Shown one piece after another: positions 14,600 through 14,844 of a DNA stretch of 14,844 nt. Numbering within the stretch: position 1 is the first letter of the stretch; each line of letters begins with the position of its first letter. The DNA is from Bacteroidales bacterium (GTDB taxonomy: Bacteria > Bacteroidota > Bacteroidia > Bacteroidales > Muribaculaceae). Position numbers and translations under genes: made by a program. Where the stretch lies: assembly GCA_004555955.1 (NCBI GenBank), contig SFJG01000050.1, positions 1-14,844 on the forward strand, given 5' to 3'. The notes beneath the pieces were generated by a model that made no database searches, was not told the DNA's origin, and saw nothing but the letters and a program-made list of their open reading frames with translations.

Positions 14600-14844
14600 A
14601 TGGAAAATGCTGTAATAGAGAGGATTAACCTTGTAATAAAGAGTAAAAGAATTACAAAAAAGGCAATTGCTACTAAACTTGCAACGGATGAATCTAATTT
14701 TGGGAAGAAACTAAGAGGCTTGGTATCAATGGATTTGGAAACCATAATCGGCATACTTGAGTTGTTTAATGACATTGACGCAAATTGGTTATTGCTTGGT
14801 CGCGGTGCAATGTGCATAGACGGCAGAGAGTGTATAGGTAAACT
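14600..14844 (+). CDS. Small phage-repressor-like HTH transcriptional regulator, N-terminal part (runs off the right edge)
   Basis: From the ATG at 14600 the frame is open for 81 codons to the window end. The start MENAVIERINLVIKSKRITK leads into a likely HTH at about 18-41 (KKAIATKLATDESNFGKKL). Residues 60-71 (DANWLLLGRGAM) match the ending that follows the HTH in many Bacteroidota XRE/CI-like regulators, where a sequence like 'AEWLLTGEGEM' is common. A missing C-terminal part, perhaps a short coiled coil or a peptidase-like domain, cannot be judged. It is AT-rich with frequent AGA/AGG arginine codons, unlike the PUL genes, and is separated from them by a strong terminator, so it is probably an unrelated unit, possibly of mobile-element origin. 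The DNA-binding role is known for the family; the targets are unknown. Confidence 0.75.
   Translation, partial: MENAVIERINLVIKSKRITKKAIATKLATDESNFGKKLRGLVSMDLETIIGILELFNDIDANWLLLGRGAMCIDGRECIGK

Noticed and set aside
1..14844. tRNA, rRNA, CRISPR array or insertion sequence
   Set aside because: I looked through the gene-free stretches and saw no cloverleaf, no regularly spaced repeat array, no transposase frame and no terminal inverted repeats.

Overview
The window looks like a chromosomal segment from a Bacteroidota member, most likely order Bacteroidales (gut type). The evidence is a SusC/SusD pair, promoters of the Bacteroides type (TTTG, about 20 bases, TAnnTTTG), A-rich leaders without Shine-Dalgarno sequences, and a Bacteroidota-type membrane regulator with a propeller, a triple-tyrosine domain and a LuxR-type HTH. 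I cannot fix genus or species.

Layout. Positions 1-381 (minus) hold the 5' part of an unrecognised secreted protein. Positions 382-677 are intergenic, with a promoter for that gene, an 11-bp polypurine tandem repeat and a stable hairpin just after the regulator gene. Positions 678-3521 (minus) encode a 947-residue membrane regulator. Positions 3522-3849 are the divergent control region between regulator and operon, with a promoter on each side and a cluster of repeated GTAGT-type motifs directly upstream of the operon promoter. Positions 3850-14182 (plus) are a five-gene polysaccharide utilization locus (PUL): SusC-like transporter, SusD-like lipoprotein, GH43-like enzyme with SusC-type N-terminal, discoidin and FN3 domains, GH144-type enzyme, and BglX-type GH3 beta-glucosidase. 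Gaps between these genes are only 12-25 bases, so they are probably one transcript, ending at a clear intrinsic terminator at 14304-14335. Positions 14336-14599 carry a triple direct repeat, a promoter and a perfect palindrome in front of a small HTH regulator gene that runs off the right edge from 14600.

How it works together (inference). GH144 enzymes act on beta-1,2-glucan, and Bacteroidota GH3 enzymes include sophorose-cleaving beta-glucosidases, so the best substrate guess is beta-1,2-glucan (sophoran or bacterial cyclic beta-1,2-glucans). SusD would capture the glycan, SusC import it, GH144 cut it to sophorose or short oligomers in the periplasm, and GH3 release glucose. The membrane regulator would sense a breakdown product with its periplasmic propeller and activate the operon. 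The GH43-like protein does not fit this simple scheme and is the main open question. All three enzymes appear to have ordinary signal peptides rather than lipoprotein signals, and no surface glycan-binding lipoprotein (SusE/F type) is present.
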